A stretch of DNA of 64,000 nucleotides, taken from positions 4,985,157 to 5,049,156 of the forward strand of contig NC_133301.1 of the NCBI RefSeq assembly GCF_005239225.2, in the 5' to 3' direction. The translations under genes were made by a program, and so were the position numbers. Shown here one piece after another: positions 1 through 11,044 of the stretch (position 1 is its first letter; each line of letters starts with the position of its first letter). The DNA is from Populus alba (lineage: Eukaryota; Streptophyta; Magnoliopsida; Malpighiales; Salicaceae). The notes below the pieces were generated by a model. That model saw only the letters and a program-made list of their open reading frames with translations. It did no database searches and was not told the origin of the DNA.

Positions 1-768
1 TCTTTTCCCAACAAAGCAAAAAAGCAAAGGGATAGGCAAGGCATCTTCTCTTTCCTTGTTATTTAGTGCTCTCATCCTCTGACTGTCAAACATGAAAGGG
101 AAGACAAGGAGGCCTCTCTCGCTCGATCTCTTAATGTTGCTGCTTTCTTGGGGTCTCTATCACTCGATCGCCATACTCATGTGCATGCATGCTTCATGCC
201 CCCTTTCGATTCATTCCTCTTCATATGTTGAATGAATCTAACTGGTGATGAATTAATTAGCATTAACACTTGGGACTCTTGGAAATCTCAGAGGAACAAG
301 AGCGACAAAATGTTTTCTAGGGATTGATGAGGAGGACAATAAAAGAGAAGATCGATGTTGTGTTGTTAGATATAAAAAGAAAAATAGATGTATTTTGCGA
401 TTTGTTATTTTGTTTTTAACAGGGATAGGACAACACACTCATTAACAAAACCATTGAAACCTGGCCTTCAAGAATGGGCGTCTCTCTCCTCTCACGTAAA
501 CCTATTCAATATTTTTGTAGCGTTAAGCAAAATGTAATCCCATGTATCATCTGAGCCCAACTTGGCCATTAGAAGGTCTCAAGTTCGAGCGAAATAATAA
601 TAATTCTAAGTTGTCTTAAAGAGAATGCATCAGCCAAAATATGGATAGTTCACTTTAAGAATTCTGGAAATTTAATTGTTTCAGTCATATGCGGTGAAGA
701 GATACGGTTAAACAAGTGAAGAAGAAAAAAAACGGAGGATGGTAATGTGAATTGAATAAGGATATGGT
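1..768. other. Intergenic, no gene seen
   Basis: No long ORF, domain or repeat structure can be supported here on either strand. The stretch is AT-rich and ends at the 5-bp target duplication of the first Copia element. Confidence 0.5.
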
Positions 769-773
769 GATTA

Positions 774-1016
774 TGTTAAATGTAATTTTTAATTCTCAAT
801 TATTGTTAGCTTTTATGCCTCTTCTTTTCTTAGTTTTCCCTAGATTGTGGAAGTCTAAGTGCTCTTAGACTTCATTAATTGAGGCCTTATTATATAAGTC
901 CTTTTCTCTTTTTGTGTATTAAGTAAGGAAAACTAGAACAAAGGAATAATAAGATCGCCTCTACCATTTATCCTTCCAATCTTTTTTCTTCTCTGTTTCC
1001 GCTATTATTTCCAACA
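774..1016 (+). repeat. 5' LTR of Copia element 1
   Basis: A 243-bp LTR that starts TGTTAAATG and ends TTCCAACA. A TATA-like TTATATAAG lies near 890-898. The primer-binding site TGGTATTAGAGC follows 3 bases after the end, one base off the standard complement of initiator tRNA-Met. The last 58 bp recur at 3550-3606. The flanking GATTA (769-773) recurs directly after 3606, so the outer limits are well fixed. Confidence 0.8.
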
Positions 1017-1019
1017 GAT

Positions 1020-3549
1020 TTGGTATTAGAGCAAGGTTTATTCTATGGCTTCTTCTTCTAACATTTCTACCTTCTTTTAAACAACTACATAGATTCCTAT
1101 CTTTGATGGAGAACATTATGAAGGCAAGAGAAGCATGAGTTATATTGAGAAATGAATTCCAGGGCTTTTAGAAAGCCATTTCCATTTGGCTGCAGAATTT
1201 ATGGAGAGAATATGAAAATCTTACAATGAAGGATAGTGAGTTGGTTAAAGATTTCTCTTCTAGAACTACTGAAATTATCAATCAAATCAAAATTTATGGA
1301 GACAATATTTCTGATAAAAAAGTTGCAAAGAAGATTATCAGAAGTTTACCATAAAAATTTGAACATATAGTTGTTGTTATTGAAAAAACAAAAGATCTGC
1401 CAAGATTTTCAATACATGAATTGATGGGATCTCTTAAAGCACATGAACAAAGAGTGAACTAGTATAGCAAGCAACCAATGGAGCAGACTTTTTAGATTAA
1501 AGCTAATTTTTCTAATGGCAGGGGAGTAAGTTTTCATCACGATCATAAAGGAGGAAGAACATTTTTAAAAAGAGACTTGTATGAAAGAGTAGGTGAACGT
1601 CAAAATCATAATAGAGGCAAAAATAGAAGTAGAGGAAGAAGAAGAGCGAATTTTCAACCAAGAGTAGGCAACAATTCCTATTGCTCTATTTGCAAGAGAA
1701 TTGGTCATGAAACTTGAGATTGTTTCTTCAAGTGTACTAGTTGTAAAAATTCCACTCATTCTGTCAGAAACTTCTAGCACAAAGACAAGGCAGATGGCTA
1801 TAAAAGGAACAATACAACAAATTATTCAAAGGAGGAAGATCAACTGTTCTATTCCTACATGAATGCAAAACACAAAGAAGAAGAAATCTAGTATCTTGAT
1901 AGTGGTTGTAGTCATCATATTATTGGTGATCGCTCAAGCTTTGAAGCTCTTGATGAAGAGTTTTCTTCTCATGTTGAACTTGGTGACAATAAAAGAGTGG
2001 AGATCAAAGGAAGAGGTGATGTTGCAATCCATGCAAATGAAGGTAATAAAAAATGCATCCATGATGTGTTTTACTCTCTTAGCATTGGTCAAAATTTGTT
2101 GAGTGTGGGACAAATGATGAGAAGAGGTTATAGACTGGTTTTTGATGATGCTTAGTGTGAGATTTATCATAAGAACACAAATCAGAATGTAGTAATAGTC
2201 AAGGTGAGTTCTAATAATATTTTTTCTTTTAGCATGAAATCACTTCATAATATTGCTATGAGAAGTGAGCATTTTGATGATTCTCAACTTTAGCATTTAA
2301 GATACATACACTTAAATTACAATGGCTTACAACTACTAAAGAAGAAGAATCTAGTTTCTGGTCAGCCTTCAATTCGGAACCAAGTTGGGATTTGTGAAGG
2401 ATGTGCGTATGGAAAAATGTATTGTTTTTCCTTTCCAAAGACTACCTGGAGAGCCAAAGCACCACTTGAATTAGTTCATGCAGATATTTATGGCCCTACG
2501 CGAACTCCATCTCTAAATAATAAGAGATATTTCTTACTCTTTGTTGATGATTATTCTAGGATGATTTGGATTTATTTTCTTAATAAAAAATCAGATGCTT
2601 TCCTTGTCTCTCTCCAATTAAAAGCTCTTGTAGAAAAGCAAAGTGGGTGCCAAATGAAGACACTAAGGACAAACCATGGGGAGAGTTTATTTATAAGCCT
2701 TCTCTTGATTACTACAAAGAGAATGGCATTCAAAGGCAACTTATAGTCAGACATACACCTCAGTAGAATGAAGTTGAAAAAAGAAAGAATAACACTAATG
2801 AATAAATGGCAAGAAACATGCTAAAAGGAAAAAGACTTCCTAACAAATTTTGGGCAGAAGCTATCAATACTGCAGCATACATTCTCAATCAATCTCCAAC
2901 AAAGACATTCAAAAATCAAACTCCATTAAAAGTATGGCATAACAGAAAGCTTGATGTCAGCCATATTAAAGTATTTGGGAGCATTACTTATGCTCTTATT
3001 CCTCCTCAAAGTAGAGACAAGTTTGATAGGAAAGGGGAGAAGCTTATCTTCATTGGCTATAGTGATGAATCAAAAGGCTTTCGACTTTTCAATCCTAAAA
3101 AGGATCAATTATTGTTGTCCAGAGATGTTATCTTTGATGAATCTACTGCTTGGAAATGGGAAGATTATGTTAATCTTGAAACGACAATGCTGGAGTTATT
3201 TCAAGCTCTAGAGTAGCCTGATGGTTCCAATTATCAAATCAGAACTGGTTTAATTTTGCATAATGGAGGAAGCTCATCAAGTTCTATTGATGAATCAGTC
3301 TTAGAAACTCCTCTCAGGAGAGTTCGTTCATTAACTGACATATACAATTCTTGTCATGTTGCCTTCTTTTTAGGTGAACCTCAGAATTTTGAAGAAGCAG
3401 TATTGATCCTTAACTTCATTAGAATGGTTTCAGCATAAGTCAATCCAAATCATCACTCTATATAAAGAAGAAGGGAGAAGATTTTCTAATGATTTGTCTC
3501 TATGTTAATGATTTGATTTATGCAGTAACAAGTATGGATTTGGCTGCAG
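1020..3549 (+). pseudogene. Copia element 1 gag-pol, decayed
   Basis: Remnant of a Ty1/Copia polyprotein on the + strand, read in pieces. It shows a UBN2-type gag region (about 1200-1480); a CCHC-like knuckle (CSICKRIGHE, about 1680-1710); a protease motif YLDSGCSHHI (about 1896-1925); the GAG-pre-integrase region (about 2290-2430); an integrase core (VHADIYGP at about 2477, FVDDYSRMIW at about 2540); the integrase C-terminal part (2806-3216, FWAEA, FIGYSDESKGFRLF); and a stub of reverse transcriptase with LYVNDLIY (about 3502-3525), where the family has YVDD. The second integrase acidic position reads LRTNHGE, so the expected Asp is Asn. There are many stops and frame changes. The sequence jumps from the reverse transcriptase straight into the 3' LTR end, so the rest of RT and RNase H are gone. 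It cannot encode an active element. Confidence 0.85.
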
Positions 3550-3606
3550 CTCTACCATTTATCCTTCCAATCTACTTTCTTCTTGTTTCTGTTATTATTT
3601 CCAACA
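3550..3606 (+). repeat. Truncated 3' LTR of Copia element 1
   Basis: Only the last 57 bp of the LTR remain (CTCTACCATTTATCC to TTCCAACA). The next bases, GATTA (3607-3611), match 769-773, so the right edge of the original insertion is intact and the loss is internal. Confidence 0.8.
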
Positions 3607-3700
3607 GATTATGCCTCGGATGAGTGCATTTCCCTGACTGTTGTGGTTTTAGGATACCAATGTCATCCTTTTGTTTTGGGATAAGATCAAGGTTGAGATA

Positions 3701-4091
3701 TGTTGGAAGATTGCTTCATGAGCTTGCAAAGAACCAGTCAAAGAAGAAGTAGTCAAAGATTTATTTATGCTATGTATTTCCTGTTTTCATGCAAATAATT
3801 AACTGCGTCCTAGTCTCTAGGAATTAGGTGATCTGTTAGTATGTTAACAGATTGTAGCAGGATTTTTATGCTTTATTGTAGCATTTCTGTTTTGTTTTGC
3901 AGTATAAATATCTGTAAAGATTGCAACATAAAGTGCAATCATATTCTTCAATTCTCAGCCAAAAAAACAGTAAAAACTTCTACTGTTCAGATCAAGATTT
4001 CTGGCAATTCTCAACAGTAACAAACTGTTACTGTAAACATCAAAACTGTCCATTCTTTCTAACTTTCATTTTTCTTTTCTAAACACTGTCA
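3701..4091 (+). repeat. 5' LTR of Copia element 2 (inverted-core element)
   Basis: A 391-bp LTR starting TGTTGGAAGATTG and ending ACACTGTCA. The TATA-like TATAAATA is near 3903. It differs from the 3' LTR at 8128-8518 at 8 positions by eye (about 2 percent) with no indel. The 5 bases before it, AGATA (3696-3700), recur after the 3' LTR at 8519-8523. Confidence 0.93.
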
Positions 4092-4093
4092 AT

Positions 4094-4105
4094 TGGTATC
4101 AGAGC
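4094..4105 (+). other. Primer-binding site, tRNA-iMet type
   Basis: TGGTATCAGAGC lies 2 bases after the 5' LTR. It is the standard 12-base complement of the 3' end of plant initiator tRNA-Met used by Copia elements to prime minus-strand synthesis. Confidence 0.9.
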
Positions 4106-4126
4106 TAATTTCTTAAAGGACCTGTG

Positions 4127-4710
4127 ATGGATAATGAAGCAAGTTTTTCTCACATTTCTTCTCCAATCTTCAATAGAGAAAATTATTAACTTTGGGCAGT
4201 AAGGATGGAAACCTACTTGGAAGCACTTGATCTTTGGGAGGCTGTCGAAGAGGATTATGAAATTCCACCACTGCCAACTAATCCTACCATGACTTAGATC
4301 AAGAGTCACAAGGAGAGAAAAACCAAAAAATCCAAAGCAAAGGCATGTCTAGTTGCTGCTGTCTCAACAACAGTTTTCACAAGGATCATGTCCCTAAAAT
4401 TTGCCAAAGATGAATGGGATTATTTGAAGGAGGAGTATGCAGGAGATGAAAGGATACGTGGAATGCAAAGCCTCAACCTCATAAGAGAGTTTGAGCTGCA
4501 GAGGATGGAGTCTGAGACCATCAAAGAGTACTCAGAAAAATTGCTTGGAATTGTCAACAAGGTGAGATTGCTGGGCACAGACTTTACTGATTGTAGAATT
4601 GTGGAGAAAATCCTTGTTACGGTGCATGAAAGATATGAGGCATCTATAACTACCTTGGAGAACACCAAGGATCTGTCCAAGATCAATTTGGCAGAATTGA
4701 TAAATGCTTT
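4127..4710 (+). pseudogene. Copia element 2, N-terminal part of gag (UBN2)
   Basis: The reading frame starts MDNEASFSH at 4127 and continues through a UBN2-type gag domain (ETYLEALDLWEAVE, DEWDYLKEEYAGDERI, NLIREFELQRM, then LSKINLAELINAL). Two in-frame stops lie in the first 65 codons, at places where the family usually has Gln (NY*LWAV and MT*IKSH). The native gag breaks off after AELINAL at about 4710. The apparent continuation to 4753 (PAHEAIFQHSSLL) is not gag: it is the reverse complement of the start of this element's own LTR and polypurine tract. The true continuation (ALQAQEQRRLMRLDH) is found inverted at about 8104. Confidence 0.85.
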
Positions 4711-4759
4711 GCCAGCTCATGAAGCAATCTTCCAACACTCCTCCTTGCTTTAGGAGCTG
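4707..4759 (-). repeat. 53-bp inverted copy of PPT plus LTR start
   Basis: The exact reverse complement of 8106-8158. It contains the last codons of pol, the purine-rich tract (AAAGCAAGGAGGAG) and the first 31 bp of the LTR. It joins the + strand gag to the inverted pol. The CTTT shared by gag and the LTR copy is a microhomology at the junction. Confidence 0.9.
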
Positions 4760-7700
4760 TAAACTCTAATCTTTTGTCTTAAAAATTCAAACCTGTTTAC
4801 TGGAAGTGGTTTAGTAAACAAATCCGCTAATTGTTCTTCAGACTTGCAATATATCAACCTGACATCACCATTTTTCTGCACCTCACATAAAAAATAAAGC
4901 TTGATGTTAAAGTGCTTTGTTTTCCCATAAAACATAGGATTATGTGAGATTGTTATAGTTGCTTGATTGTCAACTGAAATTTCAGTTGCTTCCTTTCCTT
5001 CCATATGTAAATCACGTAGCAATTTCTGAAGCCAAAGAGCTTGGTTTACAGCTGCTGTGGCAGCAATGAATTCTGCCTCTGCTGTAGATTGAGCCACCGT
5101 GTCTTGCTTCTTAGATGACCATGAAAATATAGCTGACCCTAGGTTGAAACAAAAACCAGAGGTGCTCTTCATGTCATCAATGGATCCTCCCCAATCACTG
5201 TCCGAAAATCCATGTAGTTTTAATTCCTAACACTTCTGAAATTTGACTCCATAGCTGCAGGTCCCTTTGATGTACCTTAGGATTCTTTTGGCAGCTCTCA
5301 TGTGAATTTCATTCGGACAATGCATAAACCGAGATAGTAAACTTGTTACATGAAGTGTGTCGGGTTTAGTTGCTGTTAAATACAGCAAACACCCAATCAA
5401 GCTTCTGAATTTCTCTTCATCCACCTTGGCAGTGCCATCTTCTTTGCTGAATTTGTCCTTTTGGTTCATTGGGGTAGTTGTTGGCTTGCAACTTTCCATA
5501 TGGAATTTCTTCAAAATTTCCATTGAATACTTCTTTTGACAAATGAAGATTTCACCTTTGCCTTGTAAGGTTTCCATTCCCAGGAAGAAGCTCATTAGAT
5601 CGAGATCAGTCATCTCAAAAACTTCCATCATATTCAGCTTGAAATGTTCAACTTGCTCTGTGTTGCTCCCTGTCACCAAGAGATCATCAACATAGAGTGA
5701 AATTATAATCACATCATTGTTGATGCTCTTCACATAAAGAGTTGCTTCAGACAAGCTCTTTTGAAAGCCAGCACTTGTCAAATAATCATCAATCCGACCA
5801 TACCATGCCCTAGGTGTTTGCTTTAACCCATAGAGAGCTTTTTTCAGTAAATACACTTTGTCTTCCTTCCCTTGAATTTCAAAACCAGCAGGCTGCTTAC
5901 CATAAATTTCTTCTTGCAATATGCCATTGAGGAAGGCAGATTTGACATTTAACTGGAATACTTTCCAGTTCTTTTGAGCAGCAACAACAAGTAAAAGTCT
6001 AATGGTGTCCATTCTTACTACAGGTGCAAAAGTATCTAAATAATCAACACCATAGATTTGTGCATACCCTTTAACCACCAGCCTAGCTTTATGCTTGTTG
6101 ATGGTGATGTCAGCATTCAGTTTAGTCCTGAATATCCACTTCACGCCAATGATGTTTTTTTCAGGTGGTCTGTCAACAAGTTCCCATGTGCAATTCTTCT
6201 CAATCATTGATATCTCCTCCTGCATTGCTTTCTGCCATTATGGACTTTGTTTAGCTTCTTCATAGCCTTTTGGTTCACAGAGGGCTACATTGCTCCTTTG
6301 ATAGACATCCTCAAGTGATCGAGTGCCTCTTGTTGGTAGATCATCAAATGTTTCATCTAGCAATGGATCTGCAGGCTGCTGGTTTCTTTGTGAGTGTCCC
6401 TAGTCCTATTGCTCTTCTTCATGAGGCTGATTATTCATTTGTGATTGTCCCCAGTCCCACTGATCTTCTTCTTGAAAGTGGACATCCCTGGTAACAACCA
6501 TTTTTTGTGTTTGAGGATGTTAAACCTTGTAAGCTTTAGATGCACCACTATAGCCAACAAAGATTCCTGGTGCAGCCTTTTTGTCCAGCTTGTCCCTTTT
6601 GATCTGTGGAATGTGAACAAAACACAGACTGCCAAAGACTTTAAGAAATCTTAATGAAGGTTTGTAATTATACCAAGCTTCAAAAGGTGTCTTCTCGTCA
6701 AGCAATTTTGTGGGCAGTCTGTTCTGAAGAAAAACTGCAGTGCTGGCTGCTTCTGCCCAAAAATCCTTTGGTAAGTTCTTGTCATGCAACATGCATCTCA
6801 CCATCTCCATCATGTATCGATTCTTTCTTTCATTAACACCGTTCTGCTCTGGTGTGTAAGGGGCAGTGAGTTGATGATCGATGCCAGCTTCCTCACAATA
6901 GAGATTGAACTTTGATGAGATATACTCTTTGCCATTATCAGACCTAATGGCCTGAATTCTGTAATTGCTTATGTTTTCCACATTCTTCTTGAATTTGAAA
7001 AAAATCCCAGCAACTTCTGATTTGTATTTCATGAAGAAAATCCAGCACATCCTAGAAAAGTCATCAATAAAAAGAATATAGTATCGGCTACCTTTGATTG
7101 AAGGTGTGCTGAGTGGACCAGCAACATCAGTATGAATCAATTGGAGTTTCTGTGTAGATCTCCAAGTTGATTTCTGGAATGGCTTACTGCTTTGTTTACC
7201 AAATTGACATGTACTACAATTTGATGGAAAGTCAGTGAATTGAGGCACTCCTCTTATAGAGTCATGTTTCTTCATGCTTATCATCCTCTGTTGATGGTAG
7301 TGGCCTAGTCTTTTATGCCACACTTCCATATCAGTCAACTTTGTTTGGAAAGCTAAATACTCCTCCTCAAATGGTGGGAATGAAAAACTCTTTCCTTTCA
7401 TCTTAGCTTGCAAAATTAATTGTCCAGCAGCATCAAAGACATAGCAAAAATAATTTTCGAAGGCAACCTTCATCCCTTTCTCAATCAATTGCCCCACACT
7501 TAATAGATTTTGATCTATTTCAGGTACATATAAAACTTCAGAAATGGTTTTTGTACTTGACTTTGTGGTGATAGCAATTATCCCCTTTCCTTTTGCAGCT
7601 ATGCAAGCACCATTCCCAATTCTAACCTTTGCAACTTCAATAGATTGCAAGGTTCGAAAGAGGCTTTTGTCGGGGGTCATGTGATTCGTACACCCACTGT

Positions 7701-8104
7701 CTATCAGCCAGTGATCTGAGGTGGTTTGGACTGAAAAACATGAAGCTACGAACATTTGATCTTCATCATCTTGACTAGCCACTTGTGCATCAACATCTTG
7801 TCTCTGAATTGTTGTCCTGCAGATGATTTCCTCATGTCCCATTTGATTACATTTGCTGCATTTTGCATCAGGCCTTTTCCAGCACTTGAAAGGTGCATAT
7901 CCTGTCTTGTTGCAGTGTTGACAGGGTGGAAAATTTCTTTTAAGAAATTTTCCTTTGTTCTGGAATTTACGAGCAGTAGTGTTACTACTGCTTGAAACCT
8001 GATTTTTCCTGAAATGACTCTTAGAATCAGGATACTTTGCTTGTAATGCTCCTTTTGTAACATGATCCAGCCTCATCAGTCTCCTTTGTTCTTGAGCCTG
8101 TAAA
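4750..8104 (-). pseudogene. Copia element 2, gag end and pol, inverted in the element
   Basis: Read on the - strand from about 8104: the end of gag (ALQAQEQRRLMRLDH); CCHC knuckles (CQHCNKTGYAPFKC, CSKCNQMGHEEIIC); a protease motif DSGCTNHM; the GAG-pre-integrase zinc region (MEVWHKRLGHYH to CSTCQFGKQ); an integrase core with all three acidic positions visible (HTDVAGP, RSDNGKEY, NGVNERKN); reverse transcriptase (5227-6225, with LYVDDLLVTGS); and an RNase H end (SWSSKKQDTVAQSTAEAEF, finishing RVYSS at 4750). Premature stops lie at about 6522 (KV*HP), in the linker at about 6404, at about 6239 (SP*WQKAM) and at 5227 (KC*ELK), so it is not functional. Most look like C-to-T changes in Gln codons. 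The orientation is opposite to both LTRs, the PBS and the gag start. Confidence 0.92.
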
Positions 8105-8105
8105 G

Positions 8106-8158
8106 CAGCTCCTAAAGCAAGGAGGAGTGTTGGAAGATTGCTTCATGAGCTGGCAAAG
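8106..8158 (+). repeat. 53-bp repeat, correct-orientation copy (PPT and LTR start)
   Basis: Holds the pol 3' tail, the polypurine tract (about 8114-8127) and the first 31 bases of the 3' LTR. Its inverted partner is 4707-4759. Confidence 0.9.
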
Positions 8159-8518
8159 AACCAGTTAAAGAAAAAGTAGTCAAAGATTTATTTATGCTCT
8201 GTATTTCCTGTTTTCATGCAAATAATTAACTGCGTCCTAGTCTCTAGGAATTAGGTGATATGTTAGTATGTTAACAGATTGTAGCAGGATTTTTATGCTT
8301 TATTGTAGCATTTTTGTTTTGTTTTGCAGTATAAATATCTGTAAAGATTGCAACATAAAGTGCAATCATATTCTTCAATTCTCAGCCAATAAAACAGTAA
8401 AAACTTCTACTGTTCAGATCAAGATTTCTGGCAATTCTCAACAGTAACAAACTGTTACTGTAAACATCAAAACTGTCCATTCTTTCTAACTTTCATTTTT
8501 CTTTTCTAAACACTATCA
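8128..8518 (+). repeat. 3' LTR of Copia element 2
   Basis: 391 bp, the same length as 3701-4091 with 8 substitutions. It is followed by AGATA (8519-8523), identical to the bases before the 5' LTR, so the whole 3701-8518 unit behaves as one insertion. Confidence 0.93.
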
Positions 8519-8523
8519 AGATA

Positions 8524-8945
8524 CAATGCATAGTCCCAAGCTAATACGTCCGAGAATTAGTATTCAAACCCACCATTTTGTCTGTGGGGAATATATGCCA
8601 TGTGAATAAACGATATCTAGGGATGCAATATACCCAAGGTCGTTGTCTTCTTTAATAATCTAGTCTCATGTAGAGTAGGTAGTCGTATATGGATAGCTCC
8701 TTATACGTGTAACTCAATATAAAGCAAAACAATGGGTCAAAATGAAAGAGAACCACTGTTTTGCTTTATTGATTTGCTAATGCTTGGAGGAGGGACAAGT
8801 TGGTAAGGAACTTTAATTTTCTGTCTAGGATCGAGCCCTACACTATGTAGAAGCTAGAAACCTTAAAGCATTTACCCTGGATTTAAACTTTGATACACTG
8901 GCGAGGGATGCAAACCAGGAAGTTGTTCCTTAAATCTTGGGGTTC
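8524..8945 (+). other. Spacer with a trace of Gypsy pol end and PPT
   Basis: No gene is seen. The last roughly 40 bases (AGGAAGT, then TTCCTTAAATC, then TGGGG) resemble the sequence just before the 3' LTR of the next Gypsy element (about 10713-10747). The left LTR is therefore preceded by what looks like its own internal 3' end. Confidence 0.45.
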
Positions 8946-9558
8946 TGCCAACATACTGAGAGATCTTATGAATCATATTTGATTATGTCAAATCTGATTC
9001 CATGTTTCTTATTCATTTACTAATTTGTTAGTTTGTTTCCTATTTGAATTTTGTTTTCTAGTTTGTTTCCTTGATTGTAGTTCTTGGTTGAATATTTAGA
9101 ATGAAAATAAAAGAAGGCATTAGCTATCTTCGAAAATTTTATGAGATTTGGAGAGATTCCAGTTGGGGGAGATTCTGTTTTTTTCCCCCCCCCTTCTTGG
9201 TTCTTAACATGTGGTTGAACTAGGAGGCTTTTGATAGACCGAGAAGATTGAACGAACCTTGAGAAGAATCCCAAGTTTTTAATTTGAGTTAGACCAAGTC
9301 TAAGCCTTCTATTTTACTTTATTCTCTATAGTTGTTTTGTATTTCTGCTCATTCAAAGTTGTTACAACTTATTTCTTTGAAATAAGGCTAGTTAGTTTTC
9401 TAAATTGAAATTGATCTATTAAGCTTAACTCTATTTATTGGAATGTTAGAAATGAATAAAAGATAACAATTTTCTTACAAATACTTGTGGTTTAACTTTC
9501 ACCTAAAGAAAGTAAGTATTCATCAGATTTGTTTCTCCTGCTTGATTCGGACCTAACA
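8946..9558 (+). repeat. Left LTR of Gypsy element 1
   Basis: About 613 bp, from TGCCAACATACTG to ACCTAACA, followed one base later by the PBS TGGTATCAGAGC (9560-9571). The first roughly 290 bp match 10748-11040 with substitutions and small indels. A homopolymer C run lies at 9185-9193. Confidence 0.75.
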
Positions 9559-9559
9559 T

Positions 9560-10747
9560 TGGTATCAGAGCACGGTTACAATGGTGTCCAACAAAGAGAG
9601 AATCAAGGTTTTGGAGGCTGGAATCAAGATGGAATGCAGCTACTGGAATTAAGTGTAACCGATAAGATGCACCATTTGGAGAAAACCATCAACAAACTAT
9701 TAGAAACTTTTCTTTCAACTAGAGAAATCTCTAGCAACAACAACCATGGATAAGAAGGATCTCTCCATTCACATCGGGAGGAGAACAATGGCAACAAACA
9801 TATTTTCTCTTCCAAGTTGGAAAAGTTGGCATTTTCAAAATACTCTGGAAAATATCCGATTGAATAGCTTAGCAGAGTAGCTCAATTCTTTGAATTTCAA
9901 GGCACAAATGATAATCAAAAGGTATCTCTAACATCTTTCTATCTTGAAGGGGAAGCTAATCAATGGTGGCACTTCTCCATACAGAATTTGCCTTCTATAA
10001 TTTTGTCAGCAGATAGATCAATATGGTGCATTCCTTTTGAAGTGGTCTATGGATTTCCACCTCACACTCCCCTTGATCTCAATTCATTACCATTGCCTCT
10101 CAGGCCTAGTAAGGCTGACCTATATAAGGGATGTTGAAGAATAAGTCAAGCAGTGGTTTACACCCTTAGTACATAATCATATGCGGCTTCTGCAAACATA
10201 AGGCGAAAAGACAGGCAATTCAACGTTGGTGATATGGTTCTTATTCGCTGAAGGCCAAAATGATTTCCCCAAGGAAGTTTTACTAAGTTGCATGCACGTT
10301 TCGCAGGTTGTTTTCGAGTTACCACGAAATTGGGCACAGATGTGTATGTAATTGGCTTGCCCTCTGATTTTGGTACAAGTCCAGTTTTTAATATCAAAGT
10401 TATTACTGAGTTTAAGGGTGATACAGTCGAATTGCCCACAATTCTAACCATAGAATAATTGCAAGCACCTACTCTTCATGTTCCTAAAAACATCGATCCT
10501 CGAGATGAGATTGCATCCATCGTTGACCATCAATTTGTTACTACCTATCGAGTGGGATACTGGAAGTTTTTAGTGCAATGGAAAATCATTCCAATTCAGA
10601 ATCAGTTTGGTTACAAGCCACAAAACTCCAAATCGTACATCCAGATTTATTTGCTGAGTATGCTCGTCAAAGCTTGTTGGAGTCAAGTTCTGCAAGGGAG
10701 CCGCCAATTGATTCAAATCAGGAAGTGGTTCCTTAAATCATGGGGTT
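9560..10747 (+). pseudogene. Gypsy element 1 internal region, deleted gag-pol with chromodomain end
   Basis: After the PBS there is a gag-like start (MVSNKERIKVLEAG at 9580, then a frame change). A Ty3-type gag segment follows (KLEKLAFSKYSGKYPIE, VAQFFEFQGTNDNQKVSLTSFYLEGEANQWW, about 9810-9975). The sequence then jumps to the end of pol: FEVVYGFPPHTPLDL (about 10038), a FNVGDMVLIR segment (about 10220), and an HQFVTTYRVGYWKFLVQWK chromodomain-like end (about 10530-10582). Protease, reverse transcriptase, RNase H and the integrase core are missing. Several stops and a frameshift near 10590 break the rest. Family knowledge puts a C-terminal chromodomain in chromovirus-type Gypsy elements. Confidence 0.75.
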
Positions 10748-11044
10748 TGCCAACAGAGAGAGGGACCTTAGGACGCATATATATTTGATTATGTCAAATC
10801 CAATTTCATGTTTGTTATTCCTTTCCTAGTTTGTTAGTTAGTTTCCTATTTGAATTTTGTTTCCTAGTTGATTGTAGTTCTTAGTTGAATATTTATAACG
10901 AAAATAAAAAAAAGGCAATAGCCATCTTTGACAATTTTATAAGATTTAGAAGGTTTCAGTTGCACAGTGATTCTGTGTTTTTTTTTTCCCTTCATGATTT
11001 TCAACATGTGGTTGAACTAAGAGGCTTTGCACCAAGAAAGCTTT
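10748..11044 (+). repeat. Right LTR of Gypsy element 1, interrupted
   Basis: Starts TGCCAACAGAGAG and follows the left LTR for about 290 bp. It is cut at AAGAAAGCTTT, where a new LTR (TGATAAGTG) begins. The remaining LTR half was not found on the far side, so the interruption involved loss as well as insertion. Confidence 0.7.

Noticed and set aside
4711..4753. The end of the 4388-4753 ORF (PAHEAIFQHSSLL) as part of gag
   Set aside because: It is the reverse complement of this element's own LTR start and polypurine tract; the real gag continuation lies inverted near 8104.
3701..8518. A separate minus-strand Copia nested in a plus-strand Copia
   Set aside because: The - strand pol has no LTRs of its own, its gag end completes the + strand gag exactly, and its 3' tail carries the same PPT and LTR start as the outer element.
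9529..9753. 74-codon ORF as a host gene
   Set aside because: It overlaps the end of the Gypsy 1 LTR, its PBS and its gag; it is a shadow frame.
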